Positions 32,392 through 33,053 of a DNA stretch of 33,053 nucleotides are shown here, piece after piece (positions within the stretch are counted from its first letter, which is position 1; each line of letters starts with the position of its first letter). The translations under genes and the position numbers were made by a program. Below the pieces are notes generated by a model that saw only the letters and a list, made by a program, of their open reading frames with translations, had not been told where the DNA came from and did not search any database. The DNA comes from an uncultured Lachnospiraceae bacterium (GTDB lineage: Bacteria; Bacillota; Clostridia; Lachnospirales; Lachnospiraceae). Location: assembly GCA_905203555.1 (NCBI GenBank), contig CAJKWK010000027.1, positions 1-33,053 on the forward strand, read 5' to 3'.

Positions 32392-33053
32392 ATGGCAGTA
32401 AAGCTGAAAGAGTATTTTCCGATATTAAAAGAGCGGGAAACATTGCTTTCTGAGATTCAGAGCAAACCGGATCTGAAGAAACTATTTGAGGAATGGACAG
32501 AGGAGCAACAGAAGGAATTTTTGGATTTCTGTACCGGAGTACGCGGAATCAAGTTTCTATATGATGGATTTTTTAAAGAAGTGATGAATCCGGAGTATGT
32601 ACCGGAGAGATTGGAGGAGTTTCTGTCATTAGTTTTGGGGAAAGCGGTGAAGATTCTCGAGATCCTGCCCAACGATTCCACTCGAATTGCAGATGAGATG
32701 ACATTATTAATCATGGATATTGTTGTACAATTGGAAAATGGTACGATTGTGAATCTGGAAGTACAGAAGATTGGCTATAAATTTCCGGGAGAACGATGTG
32801 CCTGTTATTCTGCAGATTTATTATTACGCCAGTATAAACGGGTGAAAGGGCGGAAGAAAAAGAAATTTAGTTATAAGGATATCAAAGGGGTATATACCAT
32901 TGTGTTATTTGAAAAGAGCCCAAAGGAATTCCATAGATATCCTGGGATATACCGGCATCGGTCAAAGCAGGTGTTTGACAGCGGTCTGGAGTGGAATCTG
33001 CTGCAGGAATATGTCTGTATTCCACTTGACATCTATAAGGAAAGCTATCAAAA
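32392..33053 (+). CDS. Rpn-type PD-(D/E)XK nuclease / putative transposase, 3' end cut by window
   Basis: An open frame of 220 codons from ATG 32392 with AAAAGGAGG upstream, still open at the window end. The sequence MDIVVQLENGTIVNLEVQKI contains the D-x(n)-E-x-Q core of the PD-(D/E)XK nuclease family transposases, followed by FPGERCACYSADLLLRQY and a basic GRKKKKFSYKDIKGVYTIVL. The members (Rpn, PDDEXK_2) are nicking or recombination-promoting nucleases that are multicopy in Lachnospiraceae; full length is typically about 300 aa or more, so at least a quarter is missing here because of the window edge. Confidence 0.85.
   Translation, partial: MAVKLKEYFPILKERETLLSEIQSKPDLKKLFEEWTEEQQKEFLDFCTGVRGIKFLYDGFFKEVMNPEYVPERLEEFLSLVLGKAVKILEILPNDSTRIADEMTLLIMDIVVQLENGTIVNLEVQKIGYKFPGERCACYSADLLLRQYKRVKGRKKKKFSYKDIKGVYTIVLFEKSPKEFHRYPGIYRHRSKQVFDSGLEWNLLQEYVCIPLDIYKESYQ

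Overview
The window looks like chromosomal DNA from a gut-type member of the Firmicutes, most likely Lachnospiraceae (Clostridium cluster XIVa). The basis is strong AGGAGG ribosome binding sites, AT-rich spacers, a split transketolase next to a TalC-type transaldolase, a dnaX-ybaB-recR block, a SEC-C methionine aminopeptidase and 2-hydroxyacyl-CoA-dehydratase-type genes. This is a judgement from gene content; no database search was run. No rRNA, tRNA or CRISPR array was seen.

Layout. (1) 95-5616: one apparent operon with its own promoter and terminator. It encodes a CooC-like nickel ATPase, two different HgdB-family iron-sulfur proteins, an HgdC-type ATP-dependent activator, a 55-aa membrane protein, and a free-standing protein that matches the middle domain of acetyl-CoA synthase (AcsB) but lacks the A-cluster domain. 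It is the best candidate here for an undescribed system. (2) 5694-7906: a MATE exporter and, convergent with it, a 10-TM metal exporter. (3) 8046-10457: an accessory island. It holds a type I toxin-antitoxin locus missed by length-limited ORF calling (30-aa holin-like toxin, antisense RNA, shared bidirectional terminator), an XRE regulator, a zinc-ribbon/DUF4352 membrane protein, relics of a Rep_trans replication initiator and of an IS3-family element, and two tandem copies of a structured non-coding unit. (4) 10458-14912: a GH25-LysM cell-wall hydrolase, divergent from a two-component system. (5) 15093-18301: Uma2 nuclease, methionine aminopeptidase and DUF1015. (6) 18480-20458: LacI regulator and CPBP protease.

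(7) 20559-25338: phosphofructokinase with unusual active-site residues, dnaX-ybaB-recR and a second LacI regulator. (8) 25389-28124: transaldolase and split transketolase (non-oxidative pentose phosphate pathway) behind a consensus promoter with repeated palindromes upstream. (9) 28194-28917: a near-consensus promoter, a 30-codon ORF and about 500 nt of apparently non-coding sequence ending in a strong terminator, a candidate long RNA. (10) 28915-32230: a 1050-aa TPR / very acidic repeat / AAA-like protein with a degenerate Walker B. (11) 32392-end: a PD-(D/E)XK (Rpn-type) nuclease cut off by the window edge.

Genes work together in several blocks. Region 1 looks like an ATP-driven low-potential electron-transfer or metallocluster module. 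Regions 7 and 8 combine glycolysis and pentose phosphate metabolism with a regulator. Region 4 pairs a signalling system with a wall hydrolase.
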